From SAR202 cluster bacterium Casp-Chloro-G4 (GTDB lineage Bacteria > Chloroflexota > Dehalococcoidia > Lucifugimonadales > JADFKI01), in assembly GCA_002816705.1 (NCBI GenBank), contig MUCK01000002.1, positions 1-39,881 of the forward strand: a stretch of DNA of 39,881 bases, given 5' to 3'. The notes below the pieces were generated by a model. It made no database searches. It saw nothing but the letters and a program-made list of their open reading frames with translations, and was not told the DNA's origin. The translations under genes were made by a program, and so were the position numbers. Numbering within the stretch: position 1 is the first letter of the stretch; every line of letters starts with the position of its first letter. Below, one piece after another: positions 24,283 to 33,355 of this stretch.

Positions 24283-25746
24283 ATGGCAGATGAAGCGGCC
24301 CGCGATTCAGGCGGCGCCAGCGCAACAGACTCCACTGCGACCCCCGACAGCGCCAACGATGACGCTGGAGAATCGGGGCGCCGCTCCCGTTCTTCGCACG
24401 TCAACCGAGACCTAACTAAAGGCAGCATACGCAAGAATCTCTGGTTTCTGGGGTGGCCCCAGGTGGCGGAAGGCGCGCTCAGCGTTGCCGACCAGCTAGC
24501 TGACCTGATATGGGCCGGGCGCATCGGGTTTCAGGCCATCGCCGGACTTGGAGCGGCGCAGGCCTACCTCGGCACCATCATGATGGCCAGGATGGGGCTG
24601 GACTCCAGTATGCGGTCCATGATTGCCAGGGCCGTTGGTGCTCGCCAAATATCCTACGCCAACCACGTCCTTCTCCAATCCCTCACGCTAACCACCGTCT
24701 TGGCCGTCGTCATTATCGCCTTGATAATGTGGCTGACCGACTTTCTGCTGGCGTTAATGGGCCTAAGCGATGGCGTTGTTGACCAGGCCTCCGGCTACAT
24801 GAGAATCCAGATCGTGGCTATGATGGTGCTGAGCTACCAGCGCATCACCGGCGGCGCGCTCCAAGCGTCCGGCGACAGCATGACGCCGTTAAGAGCTGCC
24901 ACGGTCACTAGAGTCGCACATCTTCTACTTAGCCCCTTCCTGATATTCGGGTGGTTTGGCTTGCCGGCCATGGGGCTAATGGGGGCAGGAGCGGCCCGAC
25001 TGGCGGCAGAGTTCATCGGCGTCGCCATGAACTTCTACGCTCTCACCAGGGGTAAAACGATGTTGCGTCTCAACCTGAGGGAGTACCGGTTGGACCTTCC
25101 GCTAATCTGGAACATCCTGAAACTGGGCGCTCCGGCCTCCGTGACCAACATGCAGAGAGGTGTATCGCAACTGGTAGTGGTAGGCATTGCGGCCCAGTTC
25201 GGGGACATCGCCATTGCCGTTTTCGCTTTGAGCCGCAGGACGGAAAACATCGTGAACCAGGCATCCAGAGGTATGGGGCGCGCGGCTGGCGCGCTGGCGG
25301 GCCAAAATCTCGGGGCTGGGTTGGTTAGCAGGGCCAGAAGTTCTATGGTCTGGGCACTGGTGTTCACCGCGGGGTTCGTGACGCCGGTTATTCTGTTACT
25401 CATGCTGTTCCCAGAGCAGATAGCAGGATTCGTGAACTCGGAGCCCGAATTCGTGGCCACCGGCGCAGCGTGGATTGTGATAGCGGCGTTCGGTTACATC
25501 GCTATGGGACCGGTGCAGGTGTTTACTCAGGGCTTCAACACATCAGGGTCAACGCTTGTTCCCATGATTATCACCGTGTCCACCATGTGGCTGTTTGAGA
25601 TACCCCTGGCGTTCGCCCTGGCCAACTATACGTCGCTGGGACAGTTCGGTGTACCCTGGGCCATAGTTGCGGGCATGACGCTGAGACTGGTCTTCTTCGT
25701 CTGGTACTACCTCACCGGCAAGTGGCTCCGAACAGGTCTGCTATAA
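24283..25746 (+). CDS. MATE-family multidrug/Na+ antiporter
   Basis: 487 residues. A hydrophilic, Ser/Asp-rich N-terminal extension of about 45 residues precedes twelve predicted helices. The MATE double-repeat is visible: NLWFLGWPQVAEGALSVADQLADLIWAGRIG..AIAGLG in the first half and LGAPASVTNMQRGVSQ...AVFALSRRTENIVNQ in the second, with GRAAGALAGQNLGAG at the characteristic loop. Such proteins export drugs or cationic metabolites using Na+ or H+. The substrate cannot be inferred. ATG 24283 is the first in frame. The divergent neighbour is a possible DNA-binding protein, which may control it. Confidence 0.9.
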   Translation: MADEAARDSGGASATDSTATPDSANDDAGESGRRSRSSHVNRDLTKGSIRKNLWFLGWPQVAEGALSVADQLADLIWAGRIGFQAIAGLGAAQAYLGTIMMARMGLDSSMRSMIARAVGARQISYANHVLLQSLTLTTVLAVVIIALIMWLTDFLLALMGLSDGVVDQASGYMRIQIVAMMVLSYQRITGGALQASGDSMTPLRAATVTRVAHLLLSPFLIFGWFGLPAMGLMGAGAARLAAEFIGVAMNFYALTRGKTMLRLNLREYRLDLPLIWNILKLGAPASVTNMQRGVSQLVVVGIAAQFGDIAIAVFALSRRTENIVNQASRGMGRAAGALAGQNLGAGLVSRARSSMVWALVFTAGFVTPVILLLMLFPEQIAGFVNSEPEFVATGAAWIVIAAFGYIAMGPVQVFTQGFNTSGSTLVPMIITVSTMWLFEIPLAFALANYTSLGQFGVPWAIVAGMTLRLVFFVWYYLTGKWLRTGLL

Positions 25747-25818
25747 CGGCGCCCCCGCTGTGCTATGCTTTAATCTAGCAATGCAATTGATCCAAAGGCC
25801 CCCAAGAATCAGCGGTAT

Positions 25819-26388
25819 ATGACAAACAATCCGACGCAACAGACAGAAGACGCGCCGATAAAGGCTGAATCCAAGGTTATCTGGTATAAAGACTGGATTC
25901 TGCTGTCCACCCTGCCTACTGTGATAGTGCTTGACCAGCTGACGAAGCTGTTTATCAAAAGTAATTTCTTCCTGGGTCAGTCATGGCCACAAGAGGGATT
26001 TCTTCGTCTTACTTACGCCACTAACTCGGGCACGGCGTTTGGACTGCTGCGCAACCAGACCGTGTTCCTCATTATCGCGTCGATTATCGCCGTCGGCTTT
26101 CTGGTCTACTTCTACAAGACCCAGGCGATAGTTCGCCCGACGCTGCGCCTGTCTATTGGCTTACAGTTGGGCGGAGCATTCGGGAACCTGATAGATAGAC
26201 TGAAGGAGGGCGCGGTGGTGGACTTCATCGATGTGGGCTGGTGGCCAATTTTCAACCTTGCAGACTCGTCTATCGTGGTGGGCATGACCATTCTCATCGT
26301 GACGCTGCTCTTTTTCGACAAGAGTCCTCAGAAGCAAAACGCATCTCATGCCAGTGAGCCCGGAAGCTCTGCAACAGGAAGCCCATGA
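25819..26388 (+). CDS. lspA: Lipoprotein signal peptidase (signal peptidase II)
   Basis: Aspartic protease of the cytoplasmic membrane that removes signal peptides from prolipoproteins. 189 residues with four hydrophobic helices. Both catalytic aspartates are in place: Asp126 in FGNLIDRLKEGAVVDFID and Asp149 in IFNLADSSIVVG; the conserved TNSGTAFGLL block is also there. A ~25-residue hydrophilic N-terminal stretch precedes the first helix. Its substrates would include the lipoprotein cyclophilin in this window. It overlaps rluD by four bases (ATGA), so the two are translated together. Confidence 0.95.
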   Translation: MTNNPTQQTEDAPIKAESKVIWYKDWILLSTLPTVIVLDQLTKLFIKSNFFLGQSWPQEGFLRLTYATNSGTAFGLLRNQTVFLIIASIIAVGFLVYFYKTQAIVRPTLRLSIGLQLGGAFGNLIDRLKEGAVVDFIDVGWWPIFNLADSSIVVGMTILIVTLLFFDKSPQKQNASHASEPGSSATGSP

Positions 26389-27287
26389 CACAGACTCTGC
26401 ATTTCACGACAGAGGTTGAAGGCGTGCGCCTTGACCGCTACTTGGACGGTGTGTGCCCGGATTTATCGCGAACCCGCATACAGCAGCTTATCGTCCAGGG
26501 CCACGTTACGGTTGATTCGGCCAAAATCAAAGCAGGGATCAAGCTGAAAATGGGTCAGGCCGTAATAGTCATAGTGCCGGACCCCGAAGAGAGCCCACTA
26601 AAACCACAGCACATCCCTCTAGAGGTGGTGTACCAGGACGATGACGTTATCGTAGTGGAAAAACCAGCCGGCCTTACGGTCCACCCTGGCCCCGGACATC
26701 CGGACGGCACGATGGTTAATGCGCTACTGGCCATGTGCCCAGACCTTCAGGGTATCGGTGGCACGGTGCGGCCGGGTATAGTTCATCGGTTGGACAAAGA
26801 CACGTCCGGCCTTATCGTTGTGGCCAAGAACGAGGTAGCCCACCGTAAGCTCTCCGATGCCATGAAAGCTAGGGAGTGCAAGAAGGTCTACCTGGCCCTG
26901 GTTCACGGCAACGTGAAGGAGGATGAGGCGGTCATCGAAGCGCCATTGGGCCGGGACCCCGCGAATAGGCAGCGAATGGCGATAGTGGCCTTCGGTCGGC
27001 AAGCCACTACCCGATACAAGGTAATCGAGCGTCTGCCCGGTTACACGCTGGTAGAGGTACAACTCATCACAGGTCGGACGCACCAGATTCGCGTCCACTT
27101 CGCATCCATTGGGCACCCCCCAGTGGGCGATCCGGTTTACAGTAGGATCAAGTCTTCGGTTGCTCGCCAATTTCTACATGCGCAAAAATTGGGATTTAAA
27201 CTGCCTTCTACAGACGAGTACGTTGAGTTCGAGTCGCCGCTGCCTGAAGACCTTTCGTCTTTCCTGGAGACATTGCGAAGAAGCTAA
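26385..27287 (+). CDS. rluD: Large-subunit rRNA pseudouridine synthase, RluA/RluD family
   Basis: 300 residues. N-terminal S4 RNA-binding domain (about 12-65: RLDRYLDGVCPDLSRTRIQQ), then the pseudouridine synthase domain with the catalytic Asp137 in GIVHRLDKDTSGLIVVAKN and TGRTHQIRVHFASIGHPPVGDPVY. It isomerises uridines in 23S rRNA, in E. coli RluD in helix 69. The lspA-rluD pairing is common in many bacteria. ATG is preceded by AGGA at 5 bases and lies inside the end of lspA. The exact modified positions cannot be known, and RluC-like targets are possible. Confidence 0.93.
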   Translation: MTQTLHFTTEVEGVRLDRYLDGVCPDLSRTRIQQLIVQGHVTVDSAKIKAGIKLKMGQAVIVIVPDPEESPLKPQHIPLEVVYQDDDVIVVEKPAGLTVHPGPGHPDGTMVNALLAMCPDLQGIGGTVRPGIVHRLDKDTSGLIVVAKNEVAHRKLSDAMKARECKKVYLALVHGNVKEDEAVIEAPLGRDPANRQRMAIVAFGRQATTRYKVIERLPGYTLVEVQLITGRTHQIRVHFASIGHPPVGDPVYSRIKSSVARQFLHAQKLGFKLPSTDEYVEFESPLPEDLSSFLETLRRS

Positions 27288-27380
27288 CGCGGTAGCGTGA
27301 CTTAGGCCCCAATTTCCCCTGCAATCCTAGTTAGCAACGCCTCTGCCGTGCTAAAATGCCGGTGCAGGAGTTGATTTGAG

Positions 27381-28841
27381 ATGACAGGTCGCGTTCGAGT
27401 CCGTTACGCCCCAAGTCCCACCGGTGAGCCCCATGTGGGCAACATCCGCACGGCCATATTCGACTGGCTTTTCGCCAAGCACCACGACGGCGATTTCATC
27501 ATCAGAATTGAGGACACCGACCAGAACCGCAAGGTCGAGGGTGCGGTTGAAGTGCAGCTTAATGCGCTGCGTTGGCTGGGCCTGGACTGGGACGAAGGTC
27601 CCAACAAAGGCGGCGATTACGGTCCGTACGTACAATCGGAGCGGCTTGGCACATACCAGCGAGTCATTGGCGAACTAATCGAGAGCGGGAACGCCTACCG
27701 CTGCTACTGCTCATCCGAGAGACTAACTAAAGTCCGCGAGGAGCAGGCCAAACGAAAGGGTACGCTGGGTTACGACCGCCACTGCCGCGACCTGACTGAT
27801 TCGGAGCGTAAAGAACTCCACAATAGCGGGGTAACGCCTGTAGTCCGCTTCAAGATGCCCCTGGAAGGCAGCACTACACTAAGCGATCTGGTTCGAGGCG
27901 ACGTCACCTTCGAGAATCAGTTGGTCGACGACTTCGTTATGCTAAAGTCAGATGGCTATCCGACTTATCACCTCGCTCATGTCGTGGACGATCATCTGAT
28001 GGAAATCAGTCATGTTTTCCGCGGTGAGGACTGGCTGTCCAGCGCCCCCAGACATCTGCAGCTTTACAAAGCTTTGGGCTGGGAACCCCCCGAGTTCGCC
28101 CACCTTCCCAATATCCTGGCGGCTGACCGGTCCAAACTCAGCAAACGTCATGGCGCCACATCTATATTGCACTACGAGGAGGCTGGCTACCTGCCGCAGG
28201 CAATGCTGAACTTCCTCACGTTGCTGGGCTGGTCGCTGGACGACAAGACGGAGCTGTTCACTCAAGATGAGCTGGCAAATCACTTCAGCATCGAGCGGGT
28301 GTCTCGCTCCGGGGCCATATTCAACACGGAAAAACTGGACTGGATGAACGGCCATTATATCCGGGAGATGTCCCACGAAGAATTAGCCGATGCCTTGATT
28401 GAGTTCTGGAAGCGATACCCCGCTCCAGAGATTCCCAGCATCCCTTCCAGGGATTTTGCACTGCAGATAGCTCCACTGGTGCAGGAGAGGCTCAAGACCC
28501 TCGGCGATGCCGCGCCGCTGATATCGTTCTTCTTTCAGGACGAGTTGTCCTATGACAGCGAAGAGCTTGTCCAGAAGGGCATGGATGCCAACGGCACCAG
28601 GGTTGGACTGCAAGCAGCGCACGGTGGCCTGGCGGACCTAGAGCCATTCAACGCTCAGTCCATGGAAGACCTGTTGAGGCCCTTGAGCAAAGACCTGAAC
28701 GTGAAAGTGGGACAGCTATTTGGCTCTCTTCGCGTCGCTACTACGGGTCTTCGGGTCGCGCCTCCCCTGTTCGAGACCATGGAAATTCTCGGGAAGGAAC
28801 GCACTCTGGATTCCATACAAAAGGCCATAGACAGCCTTTGA
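27381..28841 (+). CDS. gltX: Glutamyl-tRNA synthetase
   Basis: 486 residues, class I synthetase that charges tRNA-Glu (and often tRNA-Gln as the first step of the amidotransferase route). HIGH-type motif in YAPSPTGEPHVGN (about 9-21), IRIEDTDQ, and the KMSKS-type LSKRHGAT at about 253. The C-terminal anticodon-binding domain is complete. AGGAG lies about 10 bases before the ATG. The downstream gene encodes a GatB-tail-like protein after an apparent promoter. Confidence 0.97.
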   Translation: MTGRVRVRYAPSPTGEPHVGNIRTAIFDWLFAKHHDGDFIIRIEDTDQNRKVEGAVEVQLNALRWLGLDWDEGPNKGGDYGPYVQSERLGTYQRVIGELIESGNAYRCYCSSERLTKVREEQAKRKGTLGYDRHCRDLTDSERKELHNSGVTPVVRFKMPLEGSTTLSDLVRGDVTFENQLVDDFVMLKSDGYPTYHLAHVVDDHLMEISHVFRGEDWLSSAPRHLQLYKALGWEPPEFAHLPNILAADRSKLSKRHGATSILHYEEAGYLPQAMLNFLTLLGWSLDDKTELFTQDELANHFSIERVSRSGAIFNTEKLDWMNGHYIREMSHEELADALIEFWKRYPAPEIPSIPSRDFALQIAPLVQERLKTLGDAAPLISFFFQDELSYDSEELVQKGMDANGTRVGLQAAHGGLADLEPFNAQSMEDLLRPLSKDLNVKVGQLFGSLRVATTGLRVAPPLFETMEILGKERTLDSIQKAIDSL

Positions 28842-28867
28842 GTGGTGCTAATTTCAAAAGAACTTTG

Positions 28868-28897
28868 TTGACACTGTAAATCGCATATACCTATGCT
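28868..28897 (+). promoter_or_regulatory. Predicted promoter of the yqeY-purQ-purL run
   Basis: TTGACA (28868-28873), 18-base spacer, TATGCT (28892-28897). It lies between gltX and yqeY. The sequence after the -35 (GTAAATCG) resembles that of the promoter at 33265. Confidence 0.55.
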
Positions 28898-28933
28898 CGC
28901 AGTGACGAGCCAACCTGATAACTGGTGTATTAT

Positions 28934-29389
28934 ATGCCGCTTAAAGAACAGCTAAATAACGACCTGAAAGACGCTATGCGCAGCGGCGATACCGAGCGCC
29001 GATCGACCATACGTTTTCTTCTTTCCGCGATCCACAATGATGAGATAGCCAAGCAGACGGAGTTGGACGATGACGGCATCATTCAGGTGCTGACGAAGCA
29101 GGCCCAGCAGCGCCGGGATAGCATTACGGCGTTCCAGGGTGCAAACCGTCAAGACCTGGTGGACAAGGAACAGAGTGAGCTGGAATTAATCGCGGCGTAC
29201 TTGCCGGAGCAGATGTCTGAGGATGAGGTTCGAGGGATCGTCCAGCAGGTGTTAACCGACACCGGTGCGTCAGGCCCGCAAGATATGGGCAAGGTTATGG
29301 GCCAGCTAATGCCGAAGGTTCGAGGGAAGGCCGACGGCAAGATGGTCAGCAACATGGTCAACCAAATGCTGCGAGGATTGGCCGAATGA
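28934..29389 (+). CDS. GatB/YqeY domain protein
   Basis: 151 residues of the YqeY family, which equals the C-terminal tRNA-binding tail of the amidotransferase subunit GatB. Blocks: [37 protein letters not shown] and [20 protein letters not shown]. Stand-alone members may help tRNA-dependent amidation or have another role; the biochemical function is open. ATG 28934 is preferred over GTG 28925, though no clear ribosome binding site is seen. It overlaps purQ by four bases (ATGA). Confidence 0.88.
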   Translation: MPLKEQLNNDLKDAMRSGDTERRSTIRFLLSAIHNDEIAKQTELDDDGIIQVLTKQAQQRRDSITAFQGANRQDLVDKEQSELELIAAYLPEQMSEDEVRGIVQQVLTDTGASGPQDMGKVMGQLMPKVRGKADGKMVSNMVNQMLRGLAE

Positions 29390-30111
29390 AATTCGGGGTT
29401 GTAGTCTTCCCCGGTACCTGGAGCGATGTCGACTGCTTCGACGTTATTCATGACGTTCTTAAAGAGCCTGTCGAATACGTCTGGCACAAGGACACCGACC
29501 TTTCGGCTTACGACTGCATTATCCTTCCAGGCGGCTTTTCTTACGGCGATTACCTTCGGTGCGGAGCCATCGCGCGCTTCTCGCCCGTGATGAAGTCCGT
29601 GGCAGAATCGGTTGAGCAGGGCAAGCTGGTCATTGGCATCTGCAATGGCTTTCAGATTCTCTGTGAGGCCGGGTTGCTGCCCGGCGTGTTAAGAGCCAAC
29701 GACCATCTGCAGTTCAGATGCCAGTGGACGGACTTGCGTGTGGAGAACCAGTCCACCCCATTCACCTCGACGTTAAGCGAGGGGCAGGTCATAAGCGTTC
29801 CAATATCCCACGGCGAAGGCAACTACTTTGCCGACCCCGAAACGCTTGCCATGCTGGAACGCGATAACCGCGTGGCATTCCGCTATTGCGGTCCCGCTGG
29901 AGAAGTAACCTCGGAGTTTAATCCCAATGGCTCAATGAACAACATAGCAGGCATTACCAACGCCCAGGGCAACGTGCTTGGCATGATGCCGCATCCCGAA
30001 AGGTGCTGCGACGAGATACTGGGTGGAGTTGATGGCACGGCAATATTCGAGTCCATGGCCAGGTGGGCGTCCGGCGATAGGATGCAAAAGGTTCAGGAGA
30101 CGACGGCTTAA
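29386..30111 (+). CDS. purQ: Phosphoribosylformylglycinamidine synthase, glutaminase subunit
   Basis: 241 residues, class I glutamine amidotransferase that supplies ammonia to PurL for the fourth step of purine synthesis. Nucleophile Cys86 in GICNGFQIL and the His203-Glu205 pair in MMPHPER complete the triad; [18 protein letters not shown] is the typical PurQ block. It overlaps yqeY by four bases and its stop shares a base with the next ATG (TAATG). PurL lies about 930 bases downstream, with two transporter genes in between. No purS, the small third subunit usually next to it, is seen. Confidence 0.96.
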   Translation: MKFGVVVFPGTWSDVDCFDVIHDVLKEPVEYVWHKDTDLSAYDCIILPGGFSYGDYLRCGAIARFSPVMKSVAESVEQGKLVIGICNGFQILCEAGLLPGVLRANDHLQFRCQWTDLRVENQSTPFTSTLSEGQVISVPISHGEGNYFADPETLAMLERDNRVAFRYCGPAGEVTSEFNPNGSMNNIAGITNAQGNVLGMMPHPERCCDEILGGVDGTAIFESMARWASGDRMQKVQETTA

Positions 30112-30533
30112 TGCTGGGTGTTTTACTGAGTTTGGCGGCGGCCCTGGGGTTCGGAGGGAGCGCCGTATTAGCTCGGGTTGGCCTGCAGTACATCAGCCCG
30201 GTCACCGGTACGCTGGTGTCCCTGTTGGTCGGTATTGTAATCACCACAACGCTGGCTTTAGTCTTCCATTTCGACGACATCGTTGGACTGGCAGCTATAG
30301 CGTTCGCCTGGTTCCTGCTGGTAGGAATACTGAACTACCCCATGGGTCGGCTGCTTAATTACAACAGCGTAAGCAAACTGGGAGTGGCCAGGTCGGCCCC
30401 CGTGGTTGGCGCATCGCCTCTGTTCGCGGCCGTGGTGGCCGTAACCGTCGGCGGTGAGGTCATGACTTTGCCCATATTCGTCGGGACCGTGGCAATCATA
30501 AGCGGCATTGCCCTCATCGTAAGCCAGAAGTGA
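30111..30533 (+). CDS. Half-size EamA/DMT-type transporter, first half
   Basis: 140 residues with about five hydrophobic helices forming one EamA repeat: [35 protein letters not shown] and the last helix IFVGTVAIISGIALIVSQK. DMT exporters normally have two such repeats in one chain of about 290 residues. Here the second repeat is a separate gene that starts with GTG four bases inside the stop of this one. The ATG overlaps the last base of the purQ stop. Substrate unknown; a role near purine synthesis is only a guess from position. Confidence 0.8.
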   Translation: MLGVLLSLAAALGFGGSAVLARVGLQYISPVTGTLVSLLVGIVITTTLALVFHFDDIVGLAAIAFAWFLLVGILNYPMGRLLNYNSVSKLGVARSAPVVGASPLFAAVVAVTVGGEVMTLPIFVGTVAIISGIALIVSQK

Positions 30534-30997
30534 CCCTCACAAACACGGCCACAAGGCAAAAGGTCCTGGGTTACGGGTCGGCGTTGGCCGCTGCCGCATG
30601 CTATGGCACTTTGGCGGTAATCGGCAAAAAGGTCGTTAGCGACATCGCCCCGCCACTGGTGGCTACGTCCTTTTCGATGATAATCGGCACATTTATTCTG
30701 GCAGCTATCTTTCAGCAGAATATTCGCAAAGACCTGGTGGTTCGGCCGGCTCTCAAGGGTTGGATTTTTGTGTCCCTGGCCGGAGGGGCCGCCACATGGG
30801 GTGTGACCTTCTGGTTCCTGGCGCTTAGCCAAGCGCCTGCCATCATGGTGGCGCCCATAGCCAGCATACATCCTGTGCTTTCAGTGCTTATCACGTTGGT
30901 CTTTCTCAGGAAGACTGAAAGGGTTTCCAAGAAGACTTTGGCGGGGGCATTGCTGGTTACCTTCGGCGTATTGTTAATTACATTGGGCGGAAATTAA
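30530..30997 (+). CDS. Half-size EamA/DMT-type transporter, second half
   Basis: 155 residues. A short polar stretch (TNTATRQKV) resembles an inter-repeat linker, then about five helices: GYGSALAAAACYGTLAVIGKK, SFSMIIGTFILAAIF, and the EamA end GALLVTFGVLLITLGG. The start is GTG at 30530 in the overlap GTGA with the upstream stop, a form typical of coupled translation. Either the two proteins form a heterodimer or one gene has been split by a frameshift. Ends 43 bases before purL. Confidence 0.78.
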   Translation: MTLTNTATRQKVLGYGSALAAAACYGTLAVIGKKVVSDIAPPLVATSFSMIIGTFILAAIFQQNIRKDLVVRPALKGWIFVSLAGGAATWGVTFWFLALSQAPAIMVAPIASIHPVLSVLITLVFLRKTERVSKKTLAGALLVTFGVLLITLGGN

Positions 30998-31040
30998 GCT
31001 GGATTCGATCTGATTGGGACTGAACGATGAGCGCATCCAT

Positions 31041-33254
31041 ATGAGTGTTACAAAGGAAACTCTGGACCAACTGGCCATTTCCGATGCCGAGTATGAGGCC
31101 ATTGTGGAGAGGCTGGGCCGCGAGCCTAACGAGCTTGAGGTAGGCCTGTTCGGTTCCATGTGGAGTGAGCATTGCGGTTATAAGCACTCCAAGCCTCTGC
31201 TACGTCTGCTGCCCAGCGACAGCCCACGCATGATGGTGGAGCCGGGGGCCGAAAACGCTGGTGTTGTTGACATAGGGGACGATCTCGCCATTGTGATGAA
31301 GATCGAGTCTCACAACCACCCATCGGCCATCGAGCCCTATGAGGGAGCTGCCACAGGCGTTGGCGGTATAGTGCGCGACATTTTCGCCATGGGAGCCAGG
31401 CCTATAGCGTTATTGAACTCGCTGCGTTTTGGCCCTCTGACCGATGCCCGAAATCGATACCTCTTTGAGGGAGTGGTCGCCGGGATTTCAGGATACGGCA
31501 ACTGCATTGGTGTTCCCAACGTAGGCGGGGAAGTTGTGTTCTCGCCCACGTACTCAGGCAACCCGCTGGTGAATGCCATGTGCGTCGGCATCCTCAAGAA
31601 GGGCGAGCTTGTTAGCGCAACGACCGGGGAGCCCGGGCATCTGATAATGCTAGTGGGTTCCGGAACTGGTAGGGACGGCATACATGGCGCGTCCGGGTTG
31701 GCGTCACGGGCCTTTGAGGATGACCGAGAACTGCGTCCAACGGTCCAGGTGGGCAACCCATTCATGGAGAAGGTACTTATCGAGGCATGTCTAGAGGTGG
31801 CCAAGACCGATCACTTCATCGGCATTCAGGACCTGGGTGCCGCAGGTCTGACCAGCGCCAGCGTAGAGGCAGCCGCCAGCGGTAACTGCGGTCTGGATAT
31901 TGATGTGGCCCTTGTTCCCAGGCGCGCAGAGGGCATGAATCCTTACGAGGTTATGCTGTCGGAATCCCAGGAGCGCATGCTCATAGTGGTGAAGAAGGGC
32001 CACGAAGATCAGGTGAAGGCCATCTTCGACAAGTGGGATCTGGACTCCACGGTGATAGGTACCTCGACTGGCGACGGCCTGGCCCGGATTCGTGACAACG
32101 GCGAGGTGGCAGGCGAGATTCCCGTGACCCTCCTGACAGACCCGCCTTTGTACCGATTGCAAGGCGTGAAGCCGGCCTGGCTGACACCGTTACAGCAGTA
32201 CGACCTGGCCTCGGTGCCGCTTCCGAACGCCTCAGCGTCGGAAATACTGCACAGACTCCTGGCCTCTCCCAACATCGCCAGCAAGGAATGGGTATCCCGT
32301 CAGTACGATCATCAGGTGCAGACCAATACCGTGGTGCCGCCTGGCGGGGACGGTGCGGTAATGCGAATAAAAGGCACCAAGAAGGGCATATCCCTGGCCA
32401 CCGACGGCAATGGGCGCATCTGCTATCTAGACCCCTTCGTTGGCGGCATGATCGCCGTGGCGGAGGCATGTAGAAACGTAACGTGCACAGGAGCGGAGCC
32501 TATTGCTCTGACCGACTGCCTCAACTTTGGCAATCCTGAAAAACTGGAGATCTACTACCAGCTTGAAGAGGCCGTGAAAGGGATCGCGGAGGCGGGTAGG
32601 GCTTTGGGCGCACCAGTAATAAGCGGCAACGTGAGCTTGTATAACGAGGCCCATGGCATGGACATATACCCGACGCCCGTGATTGGGGCGCTGGGCCTGC
32701 TGGAAGACGTGAGCCGTCACTGTAGCACAGGCTTCCTCGGCGCGGGCGACAAGGTAGTTTTGCTGGGCTCAACTGACCTGAAAGGCGAATCAGCGTCCTT
32801 GGCGGGAAGCGAGTACCTGGAACTAATCCACGATCTGGTAGCTGGCCAGCCAGCGTTGGACCTGGACCTGGAAGTGTCGTTGCAAAGGGCATGCCGTCGC
32901 CTGGTATCCGAGGGCGTTGCCCACTCGGCGCACGACTGCTCCGACGGTGGGCTTGCCGTGACGCTGGCGGAGTCCTGCATTGCGGGAGACGTAGGGCTAA
33001 CGGTGAACGCCGAGGTGTCCGGCAGGTGGGACGCAGCGCTTTTTGGGGAGACCCAGTCCAGAATAGCCTTGTCACTTTCGGCGGCTGACTTGCCAAAGCT
33101 AGAGCGCATTTGCGTAGAAGAGGGCGTTCCCTGGGTGGAGCTAGGCATCACAGGGGGCCAGATCCTGATGATACCGGGCCTTTTGGAATCTTCCGTGGCT
33201 GAACTAAGGGACTCCTGGCAGGGTGGACTACCGAAGGCGTTGGAGTATAAGTAG
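31041..33254 (+). CDS. purL: Phosphoribosylformylglycinamidine synthase, large subunit (PurL, small type)
   Basis: 737 residues, the short PurL that works with PurQ and PurS to make FGAM from FGAR, glutamine and ATP. Motifs: GLFGSMWSEHCGYKHSK near the N-terminus, ESHNHPSAIEPYEGAATGVGGIVRD (shown as the key His and Glu region), GNPFMEKVLIEA, and the second half DCLNFGNPEK and HDCSDGGLAV. ATG 31041 is chosen because the family starts with a short segment before ...LDQLAISDAEY; a TTG at 31014 is in frame but unsupported. Long-type PurL with fused domains is excluded by length. PurS is needed by this type and is not visible in the window. Confidence 0.97.
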   Translation: MSVTKETLDQLAISDAEYEAIVERLGREPNELEVGLFGSMWSEHCGYKHSKPLLRLLPSDSPRMMVEPGAENAGVVDIGDDLAIVMKIESHNHPSAIEPYEGAATGVGGIVRDIFAMGARPIALLNSLRFGPLTDARNRYLFEGVVAGISGYGNCIGVPNVGGEVVFSPTYSGNPLVNAMCVGILKKGELVSATTGEPGHLIMLVGSGTGRDGIHGASGLASRAFEDDRELRPTVQVGNPFMEKVLIEACLEVAKTDHFIGIQDLGAAGLTSASVEAAASGNCGLDIDVALVPRRAEGMNPYEVMLSESQERMLIVVKKGHEDQVKAIFDKWDLDSTVIGTSTGDGLARIRDNGEVAGEIPVTLLTDPPLYRLQGVKPAWLTPLQQYDLASVPLPNASASEILHRLLASPNIASKEWVSRQYDHQVQTNTVVPPGGDGAVMRIKGTKKGISLATDGNGRICYLDPFVGGMIAVAEACRNVTCTGAEPIALTDCLNFGNPEKLEIYYQLEEAVKGIAEAGRALGAPVISGNVSLYNEAHGMDIYPTPVIGALGLLEDVSRHCSTGFLGAGDKVVLLGSTDLKGESASLAGSEYLELIHDLVAGQPALDLDLEVSLQRACRRLVSEGVAHSAHDCSDGGLAVTLAESCIAGDVGLTVNAEVSGRWDAALFGETQSRIALSLSAADLPKLERICVEEGVPWVELGITGGQILMIPGLLESSVAELRDSWQGGLPKALEYK

Positions 33255-33264
33255 GCTTTTCACG

Positions 33265-33293
33265 TTGACAGTAAATCGACATAATGCTAAATT
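33265..33293 (+). promoter_or_regulatory. Predicted promoter of fmdB-dtd
   Basis: TTGACA (33265-33270), 17-base spacer, TAAATT (33288-33293). Transcription would begin near 33300, where the hairpin at 33302 starts. Confidence 0.55.
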
Positions 33294-33301
33294 GGATGTA
33301 G

Positions 33302-33330
33302 ATTAGCAGTCATCATTGATGGCTGCTAAT
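33302..33330 (+). other. Stable hairpin at the predicted 5' end of the fmdB mRNA
   Basis: ATTAGCAG pairs with CTGCTAAT, extended by a U-G pair and CATC/GATG, making 13 pairs with a 3-base loop. No U-tract follows, so it is not a usual terminator. It sits between the promoter and the ribosome binding site (AGGAG 33342-33346). Confidence 0.55.
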
Positions 33331-33355
33331 TATGTCATCACAGGAGTGATTTATT

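Noticed and set aside
28934-29389. Reading the gene before purQ as purS
   Set aside because: PurS is about 80 residues with a different pattern; this 151-residue protein has clear YqeY/GatB-tail blocks.
32521-33096. Arg/Pro/Ser-rich frame of 191 codons on the minus strand
   Set aside because: Antisense to purL; composition and lack of motifs indicate a shadow.
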